From Phlyctochytrium arcticum (lineage: Eukaryota; Chytridiomycota; Chytridiomycetes; Chytridiales; Chytridiaceae), in NCBI GenBank assembly GCA_025602905.1, contig JAHLKI010000033.1, positions 124,001 to 188,000 on the forward strand: a stretch of DNA of 64,000 nucleotides, given 5' to 3'. This document shows positions 30,663 through 42,348 of the stretch, one piece after another; the first letter of the stretch is position 1, and each line of letters opens with the position of its first letter. The notes beneath the pieces were generated by a model. That model was not told where the DNA came from. It did no database searches and saw only the letters and a program-made list of their open reading frames with translations. Both the position numbers and the translations under genes were made by a program.

Positions 30663-33600
30663 ATGGTCAAGCTATATGTGCGGTACCGCTTAGCTGCCAG
30701 CTTTGGTATCGTTGCAAGTGGTAGCTCGAATGCGTCGTTCGGCAACGGAGGCAAAATTGCTATCGCACCAGCACTGGAAGACGTTGTTTTATGGGACATC
30801 AAGACAGGAACCCAGGTCGGCACTTGGAGTGATGGCGACAATAGGGCAGAGGTGACATGTGTTCGGCCAAGTCCGAACGGAGAGTCTTGCGCTGTTGGGT
30901 AAGTACTTACAAGAGACAATTGGCTTTGTTTATAGTGATGATTAACTTCGAAATAGATACTCTGATGGAGCCATTCGGATATGGGAGACCGCCAAAGGGG
31001 AAACCAACATTACGTTTAATGGCCATCGAGGCGCCGTCTCCGCTCTTTCTTGGGATCCTAGTGGTACCCGTCTTGTTTCTGGATCAAAAGACACAGATAT
31101 TATCGTTTGGGATGTCATTGCAGAAACAGGATTGTATCGGCTGAGGGGACACAAGGATCAAGTGACGGCTGTTCGCTTTTTAACTCAAAATGGCTTGGAT
31201 CATATCGTGTCAGCGTCGAAAGACACCTTACTCAAGTTCTGGGATTTGTCAACTCAGCACTGTGTAGAAACGGTCATTGCACATCGTGGCGAGGTTTGGA
31301 CCATGGATGTGTCGCCAGTAGACCAACGATTGCTCGTGACTGGTGCAGCGGACGGCGAGGTGCGCGTATGGGACATTGACCCTGAGATTCTTGCTGCCAA
31401 ATTGGACGCTGCAGGAGATAGCGTAAATGGAGGATTCGCGGCAGATACACCCGCCGAATCTTCTAACGAAGCTGGATCAGCAGCGCCAGTCGTAAAGCGA
31501 GCCGTAAAAAGTCGTGGTACATTAGAACGGCAGAGTAAAGAACGACTGGTTACGATTCAAGTTCACGCATCGGGTCGCTACATTGGGGCACAGGGGGCGG
31601 ATCGCTTGGTAGAGATTTATCGGATACGATCAGAAGAGGAGATCAAGAAAAAGGTCGCCCGACTCAAGAAGCGACAGAAGGAGAAGAAAAAGCAGAAGGG
31701 GGAAGACAGCATGGATGTAGATGAAGCAGAGCCAGAGCTGACGGTTGTGGATCAAATCCCAAGGGTTGGACATATTCGATGTTCAGCCAAAATTCGGTCA
31801 TTCGATTTTGGTCCGGTGGCTAAGAAGGCGTTATCCAACAAGTCATCTGCGGATGCGCAGCCACCACTCAGCCTTTTGTGCGCCTTGAGCAACAACACAC
31901 TCGAGACGCATGCTGTTGAATTTGAAAACAAGGACGAACCAACGCGATTACTTTCAGGAATTGAAATCCCAGGTCACCGATCCGATATCCGTTGTATGTC
32001 ACTAAGCTCGGACGATCAACAACTTGTCACTGGGTCAGCAGATGCGATCAAAGTATGGAACGCATACTCCCGACAATGTCTCAAGACACTCGATTCTGGA
32101 TACGCGCTTTGCTGCGAGTTCTTGCCGGGCAACAATTTTGTAGTAGTCGGCACCAAGACGGGCGAGCTACAGCTATTTGACCTGGCCCGATCAGCTATGA
32201 TTGAAAGTATTAAGGCACATGAAGGTGCCATCTGGACATTGCAAGTACGACCTGACCGAAAGGGCTTGACGACAGGGTCTCAAGATAAGGACGTAAAGTT
32301 CTGGGATCTTGGCTTTGTTGATGACCCTGAGTACTCAAACATTCAACGTCGTCCAACACTTGTACACCGAAGGACGTTGCGCATGTCAGATGACGTCCTA
32401 TGTATTCGCTACTCACCCGATGGGAAAATTCTTGCAGTCGCCCTTCTGGATTCCACCGTCAAAGTTTTGTATGCCGATTCCTTGACTTTCTTCCTCTCCC
32501 TTTACGGTCACAAGCTTCCCATCATGTCAATGGACATTTCCTCCGACAGCACCCTGATTGCTACGGGCTCGGCCGACAAAACCATCAAGATTTGGGGTTT
32601 AGATTTCGGTGATTGCCACAAGAGTTTACATGCCCACCAAGACTCGGTTATGGCTGTTCGGTTCGTTTGGGGAACTCATCAAATGTTTTCAGCGAGCAAA
32701 GATCGCTCAGTCAAGTACTGGGATGCCGACAAGTTTGAGTTGATCATGAAGATGGACGGCCACCACGGGGAAGTTTGGGCACTTGCTGTTGCCAAGTATG
32801 GCCTGTTTGTAGTAACGGGAGCTCACGACCGGTCTATTCGAGTCTGGGAGAAGACAGATGACCAATTCATGTTGGAGGAAGAGCGAGAGCGAGAAATGGA
32901 GGAAGTGTTTGAACGAAATGCTGCCCAAGACTCGGACCGTTACGAAGCAGCGATTGGTTCGGGTGTTGACCCGTCGGATTTAGACAATGTGCAAACTTCG
33001 GCACTCACAACGACCCCTACCGAGGTTGCCCCAGCAGGAAAAAAGACTGCCGATACACTCAAAGCCGGGGAACGACTGATTGAAGCATTAGACGTTTGGG
33101 CAGAGGAACGGGCTACGCTTGACACCTATCTCGAACTCAAAAAGACCAACCCAGATGCCCAACCGTTAGCACCCAGTCCTTTCATCGTTGCGACGGGCAA
33201 GTCCGACATGGCCCCGGAAGAATATGTACTCTTTGTCACGCAAAAGATTCGATCTGCCGATTTGGATGAAGCTCTTCTGATTTTGCCAATGTCCAAAGCC
33301 ATTGCCTTGTTGAAAAACATTGTCGTATGGATCGAAATGGTATGTTTTCGAATGTGTCACGTACATCCTCATGCTACCTGTGAAACTAACGTACTCCTTT
33401 TGTTTTTAGAAATGGAATCTCCCTCTTACATCCCGCATCCTCTTTTTCCTTCTCCGAACCCACCAAAATCAATTGGTCGCTACAAAGACCCTTCAACCCA
33501 CATTGATTGCCATCCGCTCAAGTCTCCGAGCCGCCCTTAAATCGGATCGGGATATAATAGGATTTAATTCCGCCGGCCTTCAATTCCTCAAGCGAGAAAT

Positions 33601-33718
33601 AGACCAGCGAGGGGCAGAGGCTTTCTATGTGGATGTGGGGGAGCCTGAGGCAGAGAAACCTGAGAAATCAAGTAAAAAGAAGTCGTCATCAAAGCGCAAG
33701 CACGCCAATAAGAGTTGA
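30663..33718 (+). CDS. UTP12: UTP12/DIP2 (WDR3), U3 snoRNP WD40 protein
   Basis: Exons 30663-30898, 30957-33339 and 33410-33718 give 975 residues, close to yeast Dip2 (943). The start MVKLYVRY..ASFGIVAS matches the family start MVKSYQR..AFGVIAS. Two WD40 propellers follow, with many canonical repeats (ETNITFNGHRGAVSALSWDPSG, DKTIKIWGLDFGD, DRSIRVWEK). A basic KKRQKEKKKQKGE insert follows the first propeller. The C-terminal Utp12 domain (about residues 790-920) contains SPFIVATGKSDMAPEEYVL and TKTLQPTLIAIRSSLRAAL, and the tail is lysine-rich. UTP12 is part of the UTP-B subcomplex of the nucleolar small-subunit processome, needed for 18S rRNA maturation. Confidence 0.92.
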
Positions 33719-33863
33719 GGTCATATATTTATTCCATTCATGTATATCTAAATTATTGTTGCATCCAAATGTCTTTGCGAAATGATTCCAATGGCTCTGC
33801 TATGCCACGCACTTGCAAACCAAACTAAAACGGTATACTTCGAATTTTTCCACAAAACGTCAT

Positions 33864-36800
33864 TTAAAAGTTTTCCTTATGGAACTTGAAACTAGTAGGT
33901 GAGCCCGATCCAGCAGCTCCCCGTGCCAACTTTTCGTTCTGTTCCTTACAAGAACGAGCCAGTTCGCGCGCGAGCGGTGCCGGGCCACACATGAATACAC
34001 CAATTTGTTCACCGGGATGGTCGGCAGCCATCTCTCCAAAGATGCGCGACCAGTTGGGTTTGCCCGAGTACTGATTGTAGGATGCGATTTTTACCTTCTT
34101 CAGATCCAGTTCCTAGCGCAAGCATATGAGCACAAGTAAACAGGTGATAGAATGTGAAAGCGACTTACCCCTGTGGTATAAATGTTGATGGTCAGTGAAT
34201 CCTTCAAATCTGCCGCAGCAATCACGGCATCAATGAGATCCTTGAAGGATTGAAACTCTTGCTCATCTCGGCAAATCCAGTAAAAGTGAACTTTCTGGCG
34301 TCGATGCTGCGATGCCGCCGAGCGAAGAGAAATGGATTTGAGAATAGATACAAAGGGGGTAATACCGATTCCAGCGCCGAGCAAAAGGACAGTGTCGTGG
34401 TCAAATACTTCCTCGGAGGGTGAGCCGTAAGGGCCGTCCACGCGTAGACGGAGTGAGTTGGCTGCCGAGGACCCTAAAAGAGCATTCTCGGAGCGGGTGG
34501 CGGTAGGTGAGACATCCCCGAGTTCAATCGTGGACGTTTTTTGGACTAGGGTTGCGGGTGTGACCGGTCGATCTTTGCTCAACATATTGGCGGATGTTCC
34601 TGGCGCAACCGCCCCACCACTCCCAGGCTTCTCTTTCCCCAACCCCAATCGGGTCCGAAGTGCATAACACCAATCCATTTCCGGTCGACAGCGGATATGA
34701 CAACCAAAGTACCCTTCTTCGGGCGCACTTGTAATGGTAAACGGATGCCACTCCATTTCGGCAATTTCTGGGCAGTTCAAAAACAGATATTCGCCAGCTT
34801 TGTACACAAACTTTCGCTTTCCCTGGAGTTTCATTCTGATCCAGAGAATGTCGCGGCCTACGATTTGGGCGTCAATGATGGTGACATCGATTTGGGCACG
34901 GCGGGATTGGACGAGCTTTTCGAGAGAGATGAGAGCGAGGGGCCAGAGTGAGAATGCCCAGAACATGGGTCCGTGCAACCAGAGAAAGGCAAACGCTGGG
35001 ATCCAGAGTTTGTGTACGGCGAGGAACACGCGGTAGCCGTCAAAGCTAAAGGTACCCCAACATCGACAGTTAGTAAAATCAATGTGCTAAATGGAGAGGT
35101 AACTTACCGGAAGCCCATAATTTTGACCAATTTTCTGTTGAAAAGAGAGGTAAAAGCCATGATGGTCATGATGATTCCAATATAGTGTCCAGTTTGTCCG
35201 GCCAGATTCCCCCAAGCTTGGTACGCAACACTCACACCCTGTGCATCCCTATTCCAATAGAAATCCAGGTAATGGAACACAGCGTGCAAGATGGCCGTGA
35301 TAGCAATAACGCAAAACACCAGCTTGTGCATAATAATGTTGTCGTCTAAGGGTATAATATCCGCCAGCGGCGTGCTGCGGAGCCAACATAGAATGTTGCG
35401 CAGTACGGGCAGCAAGATGAAGGAGCAGTTGATGTTGAGGGTTTTGCCGAATCCTTTAGCGAATGGGTAATAAGGGGCAGGATTATTGGTTTGCTTGGCC
35501 AAAATGTAGCCGTAGACCCAGACAGCTACATTGACAATGAAGTACAGTGCGAGGATGGTAGCCCGTTGGCCTTCCCACGCCCACCACTTGATAAACTTTG
35601 CGACCAACCATGAAGGCGGTGGGGGTGTGGCTTCTCGGCCATCTTCGAGCTGCACGGGTGCTTTCTTATGACGGATATCGGGAATCCGTAGTTTGGCTAC
35701 GATAATACCAGCGATTGATGCGGGGAACGCGTGGCCGAATCCGATGAGAAAGATGATTCCCCATGCGATACCACCAGCGGCGGCAACGGAAAGGACGGTC
35801 AAGCCAGCAATGGTGCCCTGCTTGTTATAGTCTTGACTGACAAACAACGTTGCCTTCTCTGATAGCAATAAACGTCAATCATGGAAGTAAATTACGCAGA
35901 TAAGTCACGGGATGGATACGTACGCTCACGATTGGAAAATGCGTTATTTCTGACACTTGCAAAATAAAACGTCCCCGTATTCTCCACCTTGACGAGACCC
36001 AGATTCACATACGCACTCGCGGAATTCAGCCTTTTGCAATTTTGCACGTCGTTCGCGTCATTGGTATCCGTGCAGTTTGTCTGGTTCAGATAGGCCATCA
36101 GAGCCATGATGTTTCGGTTATTCGTGAAGTGCTGTGGGGGATCAGCATTGAGCGGGTTCATGTTTAATGGGTAGTTGACACCCGGGGACGAGAAGAGGAC
36201 AAGGTTGTGGCGGTCTGTTCCGTCACGGCCGTTGCCTGCATTTCCTCTTTGATTTGCATCTGAACCCGTCCACTGGATAAAACGAACAGTGAGTACTGAC
36301 TCACTGAATCTACGACTGTGTAGCTCACCTGAACATGCAAGTAGTCTCCAACTTTCACTTCGGGAGCATTGGGAACAAAATCGTACTCTACGGCAGGATA
36401 CACCTGCACAATATTCCCTCGCCGCCCTCGCACATTCAAATTAATAATTCGCTCGGAATGGACCAAATTGTTGCGGACGTGAGCGGGCGTTTTGCGGATC
36501 TGGAAAACATGGGATCGGTCTTCGAATGTGCGGCCAAATTGGGCCGTGTTGATGTTGAGCGTGAGTGGCCCGGAAACGTTTCGGCCCAGACCTACAAAGT
36601 CATCGGTGGGGTTTCCTACATTCCCAGGGTCAGCCATCAGACTGTATGGCACGTAAACTATAGGCGTGACGCAAAACAAACCTTTTACTTTGGAGTTTGC
36701 GCCATTGAACAGCTTATCAACTCCCCACCCGTCGTAATCCGCGGTAGAGATGTTGTATCGGATGCGTAAAACACATTTGGCCCCATCGGCATGCAGATCC

Positions 36801-38016
36801 TTGGGAAGTGTCCATACGACATTCGGGGACTCTGACGAGCCTGAAGCTTGTCCGAGATGATTGTTGCGGGTGGTGGGGCATACAGTGCATTCGGGTGGAG
36901 GTTGACGGTGAGCCCCGCGCATGATCCAGGTGGCCAAATTGGTCTCGCAGTCTTTTTGGTTGTTGTACTGTAAATTCCAAAATAAGGACTTGTTTGCATG
37001 ACTATATCTGGAATGTCGCGTTATACCTGTGCATCCGAGCATTCGCCTTTATCCACCACATTCTGGCTCTCCTGCTGGAACCAATCGCACCGTCGGGGTT
37101 GATTGGTACATGTCCATACATCTCTCCACGGGGTAGGATGCCAATAAGGCCAGTAGTCCCGTTCTTCTGGACACTCCATCCCATAGCGTTCACCATCATC
37201 TCCTTGGCGGGTATAAATGGCCGTCTCGCGGTTGTTCAGGTTGCGGTCGGCCGTAAAGAGGTTTTTGTTGCGGGTGCGTGTTGCGCAGGCGGTATAGAAG
37301 GAGGGCGGTTCGTGCTGGCCATAGGTGGCCAGGACGGCGGGATCGGTGGGGGGTGGGTAGGGGTGGGTATCTGTAGTCGTGCCATCGCGAAGTCCTGGTG
37401 CGGTATCTTCACACATGTACTATCCAATCCAAATCAGCTCATCATCTTGCAGGCAACTCCCAAGTCGTCATACCTGCAAAACAACATTGCAATGCAACCG
37501 TGAATTGGCTCCACAACCATGCTGGTTTGTCCTGCATGTCATCATCTCGTGAGCACATACACCACGGGTAATTTCCTCGTCTAAACCCACCATTCGATTT
37601 GCAACTCGCTCCCCTCATAGAATTGCATAACACCCTTTCGGGCACCGGGTACGGTATCATCATATTCCTGCGTGGCAATTTTTTGACAAGGTCCATCGCA
37701 GGCGTCTCCGACCTGATATCCCCCCGCCGCGTTATTCTGCGAATCAAACAACCTTTGAAGCGAAATGTAAGAATCTTCAACTTAACACTAAAAATGAGAG
37801 GCAATACCTGTTATCATTTCTGACATTATTCTGCTGTTCGCTCAATTTATTGTTGGAACCGCGGGGATTGTCTATAATCGCAAGAGTCAACCTCAGATTT
37901 GCTAAAGAATCAGGCAGACGAATAGACATACGCATATAAACATCGCCGACCACTCGTTCCAGACAAAATAGCAACACGGCAGTTACTGCCCATCGTAACC
38001 TGAATACTGACCCCAT
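33864..38016 (-). CDS. NADPH oxidase (NOX-type) with a DD3-3-like extracellular domain
   Basis: Ten exons join in frame to 1205 residues: 37932-38016, 37808-37871, 37591-37752, 37474-37531, 37027-37419, 36329-36967, 35934-36273, 35108-35858, 34169-35045 and 33864-34112. Residues 1-24 are a signal peptide. Residues 25-570 resemble Dictyostelium protein DD3-3 (DVYMHNPRGSNN, NRLFDSQNNAAGGYQVGDAC, RYGMECPEERDYWPYWHPTPW, RYNISTADYDGWG). Residues about 590-870 are the multi-pass ferric-reductase-like domain with spaced heme histidines (MHKLVFCVIAITAILHAVFH; VHKLWIPAFAFLWLHG). FAD binding is HPFTITSAP near 927 and NADPH binding is LLLGAGIGITPF near 1045. The ends are FMCGPAP and FKFHKENF, the classic NOX terminus. 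It should pass electrons from cytosolic NADPH to external oxygen. Confidence 0.85.
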
Positions 38017-38462
38017 CGTTGAAATGTAATAAGTTCTCAGCTCACTTCAAGAAAATTGCAAGAAAGGAAGGGTATTTGTATGAAGGCAGATTTGTTGCTC
38101 TTTGAGAGTCTGCGACAAGAGGAAAATGTGCCAAACAGAAGTCACACCCTTTGGGGATTGTTCATCTAGAATCACCCGTAAACATGAGTAATTCTGCCTT
38201 GTGGTAAATAACATGGCCAAATCCCGTAAACAATCATGAGTAGGTTGGAGAAAACCCACGGAAACCCGGGAAAACTTACGCTGAAAGTGCATTAGGTATC
38301 CATTGAGTACTTTAAATCATGTCTTGGGTAGCGACGATAGTGTAGGATATCACATTGCAACAACTTCTATTACAGATATATAAAACGGATCGGGATTAAG
38401 GAAGTGATTAAGTTATCATGGGTACGTGATTAGGAGACTAAGTTGGGTAGGGTGTCCATTAT
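38017..38462. other. Intergenic: promoter of the NADPH oxidase and 3' flank of the MYND gene
   Basis: No gene or RNA is recognised here. Both neighbours are on the minus strand. Confidence 0.4.
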
Positions 38463-40079
38463 TTATAGTGAAACGGGTTGATTTGGATGGGTGAGAATGT
38501 CAGTGGCGACCATTGCTGCTTCCGCCTTCTCCTCGATATCTTCCTCCTCTTCGATTTTGAGGCACCAGTTTCGGTGATCGCCCCACGAATTACGCTGACA
38601 CTGTTTTGAGCAGTAGACGACCCGTCGACATCTTGAGCATTTCAGAAAATGTTTCTCGTACTCTTCTTCGCGTCCGCATCCTTGATTGCCATGCATTGCC
38701 GAGCCGAGATATCCGCACCGGCGCAAAGCAGGCGATCCGTCCCCGCGCTTGAATGCATTTCGCATGCAAATGATGGCCCAGCGACGGGTTTCAGGCGAGT
38801 AGTCCGGTTTCGTAAAGTGCTCGGCCAGGGAAAAGAGGTTGAGCTGGGATGACGATGCGGTAGATGAGTGTAAGAGATAGCGGAGATGGGCGTATTTGGA
38901 AAGGTATGCGACGAGTTTCAGGGCAGGGAGGAGCGTAGTTTGGGCGTGGGATGGATGTGCGGGCGGGAAAGGGGCATCGGCAAAGATGGAGGCGGGGAGC
39001 TGGGTGGGTAGTAATGATGGATAGTATGGGTCCGCGTCTAAAGTAGGATCTGGGCCGGGAAGAGGTGCATCTGTATTTTGCAGCAAGCCTTGCTGATTTG
39101 GCTCGCCCAATGAAACACCCAATGATACAATGTCGTCTTGATTTGAGCCTGCCGCCGTGAATTGTTCTGGTTGTGCAGTGTTGTTACTGGGATACGTGTA
39201 TGAGATATCCCGCATAACCACCATGTCGTCCTGATCGTCTTGGTGAGATTGCTGTTCGGATTCTCTGCCACTCTCGTTTGAAATGTAACTGCTCATATTG
39301 GAACCGCGGGTCATGGCAGGAAACTGTTGAGGCATGGTCGTTTGTATAGATGGAGTGATGGGAGTGCCTGCTTCATTGGCAGATGCCAATGCAGTTGATA
39401 TGGAAGACGTGGCGGACAAAGTCAATCGCTGATTAGGATCACTGTTGTTCAAGAAGCGCCTCATATGGATGGGCAATGTTCTGTTGGCAGGAGCGTTGAT
39501 GTCGCGACCAGAGACAGATCCAGTGGAGGTGGGGGGCGGGGATGGGCGTGTAGTCATTGGTGGGGAAACTGATGCTGGTGGTGGAGAAGATGGCACTATG
39601 TCTTTGTTGGGGACTCTGATTGGCCCTGATGTCGGATCGTTGGTGATGCTACTTGGTGGTGATGACCGGATAATAGCAGGCAATGCCCCCTGAAGAACGA
39701 CGGCTAGAACGGCCAGGACCCCGCCATCAACCAGACGTTTGCGTAAACGTTGGTTTCCTCGGACGGCAATATTGCTGAGAGAACAGACTCCGCCGACAAT
39801 GCACACTCCCCATTGCTGCTGGACCCGTCCGCCCTTTGCGGTGGAAAGCCGGCCAATGCACTTGAGGACGGCTCTGACGACGCATTCCAGGCCTCCATCG
39901 GCAGCCAAGACGGCGGCAATGCGGGGATGGGTGCAGGTCATGTAGGCGAGGTTGAGCAAGGAATGGGCGAGGGCGGTCGGGTCGGTGCAGGACAAGGCGC
40001 GTTTGTCGTAGTGCGTTGGCGACAGCGTAACGGCGCTCTGGCCGGAATTCAGACAGGAAAAGTTGCTTTGGCGAACCAT
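38463..40079 (-). CDS. MUB1: samB/MUB1-like MYND zinc-finger protein
   Basis: An uninterrupted 538-residue ORF. The N terminus follows MUB1/SamB: NFSCLNSGQSAVTLSPTHYD, DKRALSCTDPTALAHSLLNL, and an armadillo-like stretch ending GGVCSLSNIAVRGNQRLRKR. A long Ser/Pro-rich linker spans about residues 160-330, then a second helical segment. The MYND finger at about residues 470-515 has all the metal ligands in order (KCSRCRRVVYCSKQCQRNSW..H..C). In yeast MUB1 works with the ubiquitin ligase UBR2 to degrade RPN4; in Aspergillus samB affects growth and morphology. Lack of introns is unusual for this window. Confidence 0.88.
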   Translation of the reverse strand: MVRQSNFSCLNSGQSAVTLSPTHYDKRALSCTDPTALAHSLLNLAYMTCTHPRIAAVLAADGGLECVVRAVLKCIGRLSTAKGGRVQQQWGVCIVGGVCSLSNIAVRGNQRLRKRLVDGGVLAVLAVVLQGALPAIIRSSPPSSITNDPTSGPIRVPNKDIVPSSPPPASVSPPMTTRPSPPPTSTGSVSGRDINAPANRTLPIHMRRFLNNSDPNQRLTLSATSSISTALASANEAGTPITPSIQTTMPQQFPAMTRGSNMSSYISNESGRESEQQSHQDDQDDMVVMRDISYTYPSNNTAQPEQFTAAGSNQDDIVSLGVSLGEPNQQGLLQNTDAPLPGPDPTLDADPYYPSLLPTQLPASIFADAPFPPAHPSHAQTTLLPALKLVAYLSKYAHLRYLLHSSTASSSQLNLFSLAEHFTKPDYSPETRRWAIICMRNAFKRGDGSPALRRCGYLGSAMHGNQGCGREEEYEKHFLKCSRCRRVVYCSKQCQRNSWGDHRNWCLKIEEEEDIEEKAEAAMVATDILTHPNQPVSL

Positions 40080-42348
40080 TCTTATGGCGGGATACTCGTG
40101 AAGACGGTCCTGTCAATCAGATCCGGGGGTTTTGATCTCGTAGTGTTGCGCGCGGGAGTTGATATTTGAGAACACTCTATTGCCCTGCTGCTGTCCGTCG
40201 TTGTCGTCGTCCTTTATGTCGCCGTGGTCGTCCGTGGTGGTCCGTTGGTCGTCCGTGACCGTCGTCGTTGTTATTGCAGAACGAGTTCCCTGGTCGAAAA
40301 GTTGACGTGATGAAAGTCCAGGGACGTGTTCTGGAGCGCGATCAGGAAAGAATAATGTTAGGTCCTTGAGAATATAGATGCGTCGGTGTCGAGACTGCCA
40401 ATGGGTTTTGTTGCAAAGGCAAGAACGAGAACTGCTCCAGAGGATATCAATGGCGGTCCAGGAAATTGATTGGGCGGCTGGAGAGGGAGTCTTTGGGGGG
40501 AGCAAAAATGTGTGTTGGCTGTCAAGTCGAGTAAAATTCGCGGGCAAACGGCGGCGGCCTAAAACAGCCAAGTTTGAAGTTTCTTTTGCGAAAGGTGCCA
40601 AAGAAATTGTGATTGTGGAAGAAGCGCACAGATCACGCACAACAATTATGTAGGATCCCCAGCAGCAGCAAGCAGCAGCGCTGTGATTTATTTTCCAACG
40701 AATTCAAGCAAGTGTTTTTGTGCCGTGCTGGCTGCTCGTCGTGGTTGAGTTGGTAATAAATGGTCGGGGTTGAATCCGCCGAGTAAGAGGATACTGTATG
40801 TAGTAGTGGACGATCAGAAAGTGGACCAAAGCGTTTCGGGGCCAAGCGAAAGTCGGTTTTTTAGGCCCGGAAAAAAAAGAAGCAAGACCAATACGCAGGA
40901 AAGGAGGTTGCCGTTCGAAATGTAAGGACAAAGGGGGCAAAGAATACCAGACAACTTTCGCAGAGAGGGCCCAGGGTTTTTCCTACTGTAATTATATACT
41001 CTCCTTGCAGCGCAGACTGCTTTTCGACCTTTGTTACAGCCCAAGGCTCATTATACCCCGACCTGCAGAACGACGACCGACCCGGCGACGACCATGGCAC
41101 GGTCCAACAAATCTGCAGCTCAAGACTCAAGACGACCCGTTCTATATATATGACTTGCTCGTTTTGAAACTTGTACACTGCACGCTGTGTGGTTGCATTT
41201 ACATATGAACAGCCGGTATTAGAACTGGGATCGGGCTATACATACTTCAGGACGGAAAAAAAAGCCGGGAGCTCTCATCAAAAAGCCTGCAGGACTTGCA
41301 TGATTCATCATGCCGAGGCGGGGGATCCCAATTTGCCCCAAACATCAAGAATCTGTTGACAACACCCCGTATCACTGCCACTGGCCCTTTCAATTCAGGC
41401 TTGCGCACAGCTCTTCATCAACTTGCGCAAGGAAGGATATCTGTTACTCTCTGTCTGTGCCAATACGTGCTTCAAAATATCGATAAACCTTTTGTGGCAT
41501 CACTGCGGTACTGCACCAACGAACCGTGAACAACGGGGCTGCTTTTATGATATCTCGTACTGAGTTAGATTACCGCCCCATCCATTTGTGATGCCGGTTC
41601 AACGACATTTTGGAGCAACGAGTGACAATGAGCACTAACCTACCCACGCCAGTCACAGAGCCCCAACCAAAAGCCCAAGCGCTGTGCAGTACACCACATC
41701 TCGGGCTAGCAGCAGCAGCAGCAGCAGCAGCGAGCTGCACACGCAACACAGGTACCTTGAAATGCAGCCATCTCTCTCCGATCCATATTATTCGACATGG
41801 GTTCTTTGGTTTTGGGTCTGCCGGCAAATCACCAACCTGCAGCATCAACCAAATTCGAAAAATGTTGAAACATTTTTGGGCTGTCCCAGTTGTATCAATC
41901 ACGCGAGGTGAAACTGAACGCGTTTCGTCGCGTCACGTGGACGCGTCAAGGACAAAACGGAACCGGCGGACCTATACACGAAAAAAATGTGCCGTGAAAA
42001 AGAAGACTCCTAAAATCATATAACGAACCCACAATCACGAACAATAGTATGGGATATCGGGCCGCATAGGCACTCTCCAGCGTGGAGGCAGTACTTAGAT
42101 GTTGCTGCGCGCGACCAGATTGAAATCAGGCACCGCTGCCGTACATTGAATCAGGCCACGGATGTGCGTAAATTTCTTGCCCGATCTCGAGTTGCAAACC
42201 TCATCATGAAGATAGAATGGTGATCATAAAAAAGAAAAAGTTTCCCAAAAGTGAATGCGCAACCTGAGAGCTGAGGTTGTGATGGGATGACAGCGGATAT
42301 AGATTTTCTACAAATGTAACACACCCAAACCAAAACATGGGTACACAA
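40080..42348. other. Long intergenic region upstream of the MYND gene
   Basis: About 2.3 kb with no supported gene. It contains a GTC/GTT trinucleotide-rich tract (40190-40275), an AGC microsatellite at 41709-41731, and a 3' flank shared with the DEAD-box gene. Open frames directly upstream of the MYND gene (40113-40640, minus) could act as long upstream ORFs but lack dom­ain features. Confidence 0.4.
41709..41731. repeat. AGC microsatellite
   Basis: Seven to eight AGC units in non-coding DNA. Confidence 0.85.

Noticed and set aside
36700..36740. Possible 31-nt intron (GTAAAAGG..CTATAG) in exon 6 of the NADPH oxidase
   Set aside because: Too short compared with the other introns and not needed, since the frame stays open through it.
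40113..40640. 175-codon minus-strand ORF just upstream of the MYND gene
   Set aside because: Low-complexity Asp/Thr-rich composition from a trinucleotide tract, no domain features; at most an upstream ORF.
41610..42023. 137-codon plus-strand ORF containing poly-Ala
   Set aside because: The alanine run is just the AGC microsatellite; the rest looks random.
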